Source of the DNA: Verrucomicrobiota bacterium
Lineage (GTDB): Bacteria > Verrucomicrobiota > Verrucomicrobiia > Chthoniobacterales > UBA10450
Length of the DNA: 6,063 nucleotides
Assembly: GCA_003218815.1 (NCBI GenBank)
Contig: QHON01000092.1
Coordinates: forward strand, 1-6,063
Direction of reading: 5' to 3'
Shown here: positions 5,555 to 6,063 of the stretch, in pieces
Layout of the letters: every line of letters starts with the position of its first letter
How positions within the stretch are numbered: the stretch's first letter is position 1
The notes under the pieces: model-generated
Told to the model about the DNA's origin: nothing
The model's database searches: none
The model's input: the letters and a program-made list of their open reading frames with translations, nothing else
Position numbers and translations under genes: made by a program

Positions 5555-6063
5555 GACCCGATTTCGCCTGTACCAATCAGCCCGGGTGAGCGGCAGATGG
5601 GCCTGACCGGACGGATCTAGCTTTGCGAAAAGGGTTTGGTAAACGGCAATGTGGCCGCGGCGAAATCCATGCGCGGAGCCGGCAATATAGAGACGCCATA
5701 CACGATAAGTCGTTTCATCGACAAAGGAACGCGCTTCGGCATGATACGCTTCCAGTCTGCGGAGCCAATGGCGCAGGGTCAGCGCGTAATGCTCCCGCAG
5801 ATTTTCCACGTCGCGAATTTCGAAACCTATTGACTCCGCCGCGCGCAGCATGATTGGCAGCGGTGGAATATCACCACCAGGAAAAACGTGTTGTTCGATG
5901 AATGACCCGTTCCTGTTATCCGGACGTAATGCGACGCTCTCGCCGATGGCCTGATTGAGGAAAACGCCGCCGGGCTTGAGCGCACGATGAGCGGCTGCGA
6001 AATAATCCGGCAGTCGCTCGCGTCCGACGTGTTCGGCCATTCCAACGCTCACAATTGCATCAT
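5549..6063 (-). CDS. Cyclopropane-fatty-acyl-phospholipid synthase-family methyltransferase (3' part)
   Basis: This is the C-terminal 170 residues of a SAM-dependent enzyme. The family transfers a methyl carbon onto unsaturated acyl chains of membrane phospholipids. The reading frame stays open to the window edge (DAIVSVGMAEHVG, a typical internal CFAS motif), so the 5' end, including the SAM-binding site, lies outside. The GTG at 6052 falls inside this motif and is not the true start. Matches to E. coli Cfa include AEHVG (Glu239), LKPGGVFLNQAIG, QHVFPGG, REHYALTLRHW (Tyr317) and the late YIAGSAHGFRRGHIAVYQ stretch. His266 of the E. coli bicarbonate site is replaced by Gln in FLNQAIG. The protein ends with LPLTRADWYRRNRVA, seen in a CFAS-like subfamily. 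It lies upstream of rplI on the same strand, but rplI has its own promoter. The exact product (cyclopropane or methyl-branched lipid) cannot be told. Confidence 0.88.
   Translation of the reverse strand, partial: DAIVSVGMAEHVGRERLPDYFAAAHRALKPGGVFLNQAIGESVALRPDNRNGSFIEQHVFPGGDIPPLPIMLRAAESIGFEIRDVENLREHYALTLRHWLRRLEAYHAEARSFVDETTYRVWRLYIAGSAHGFRRGHIAVYQTLFAKLDPSGQAHLPLTRADWYRRNRVA

Noticed and set aside
5549..6052. Treating the CFAS-like gene as complete with a GTG start at 6052.
   Set aside because: The frame is open past the GTG to the window edge, and the GTG codes the Val of the internal motif DAIVSVGM.

Overview
The window is a stretch of bacterial chromosome of medium-high GC content. 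It is densely coded and mostly housekeeping in content. The protein wording suggests a member of the Verrucomicrobiota or a nearby PVC-group lineage. The hints are the transketolase phrasing around its second-domain GSADLHGS motif, a bL9 with a charged C-terminal tail directly abutting dnaB, and a cyclopropane-synthase-like protein ending in LPLTRADWY. This placement is inferred from remembered family resemblance and is only moderately secure. No plasmid, phage, IS, CRISPR, tRNA or rRNA signature is visible.

Layout, left to right. Positions 1-71 hold nothing that can be assigned. Positions 72-1265 (minus strand) encode a protein with a DUF697/YcjF-like membrane domain behind what looks like a degenerate GTPase domain. 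Positions 1266-1407 are a divergent intergenic region with a candidate promoter for the next gene. Positions 1408-3363 (plus strand) encode transketolase. Its end meets the end of dnaB (3384-4874, minus strand), with an 11-bp hairpin between them that takes in the transketolase stop codon. Upstream of dnaB, and touching it with no spacer, is rplI (4875-5414, minus strand), which encodes ribosomal protein bL9. The rplI-dnaB pair has a very good sigma-70-type promoter at 5469-5496. Positions 5549-6063 (minus strand) are the 3' part of a cyclopropane-fatty-acid-synthase-family methyltransferase gene whose 5' end lies beyond the window.

How the genes relate: rplI and dnaB form a translation-replication operon, translated in the same frame and separated by a single TAA. 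Transketolase serves the pentose phosphate pathway and appears to be transcribed alone. The DUF697 protein and the lipid methyltransferase are probably envelope-related but have no visible link to each other or to the housekeeping genes.

I see no convincing undescribed multi-gene system. The points most worth a second look are the loss of GTPase motifs in the DUF697 protein, an apparent 14-residue in-frame deletion in the C-terminal domain of transketolase, replacement of the bicarbonate-site histidine by Gln in the CFAS-like protein, the regulatory-looking structure around the rplI promoter and leader, and the general absence of Shine-Dalgarno sequences.
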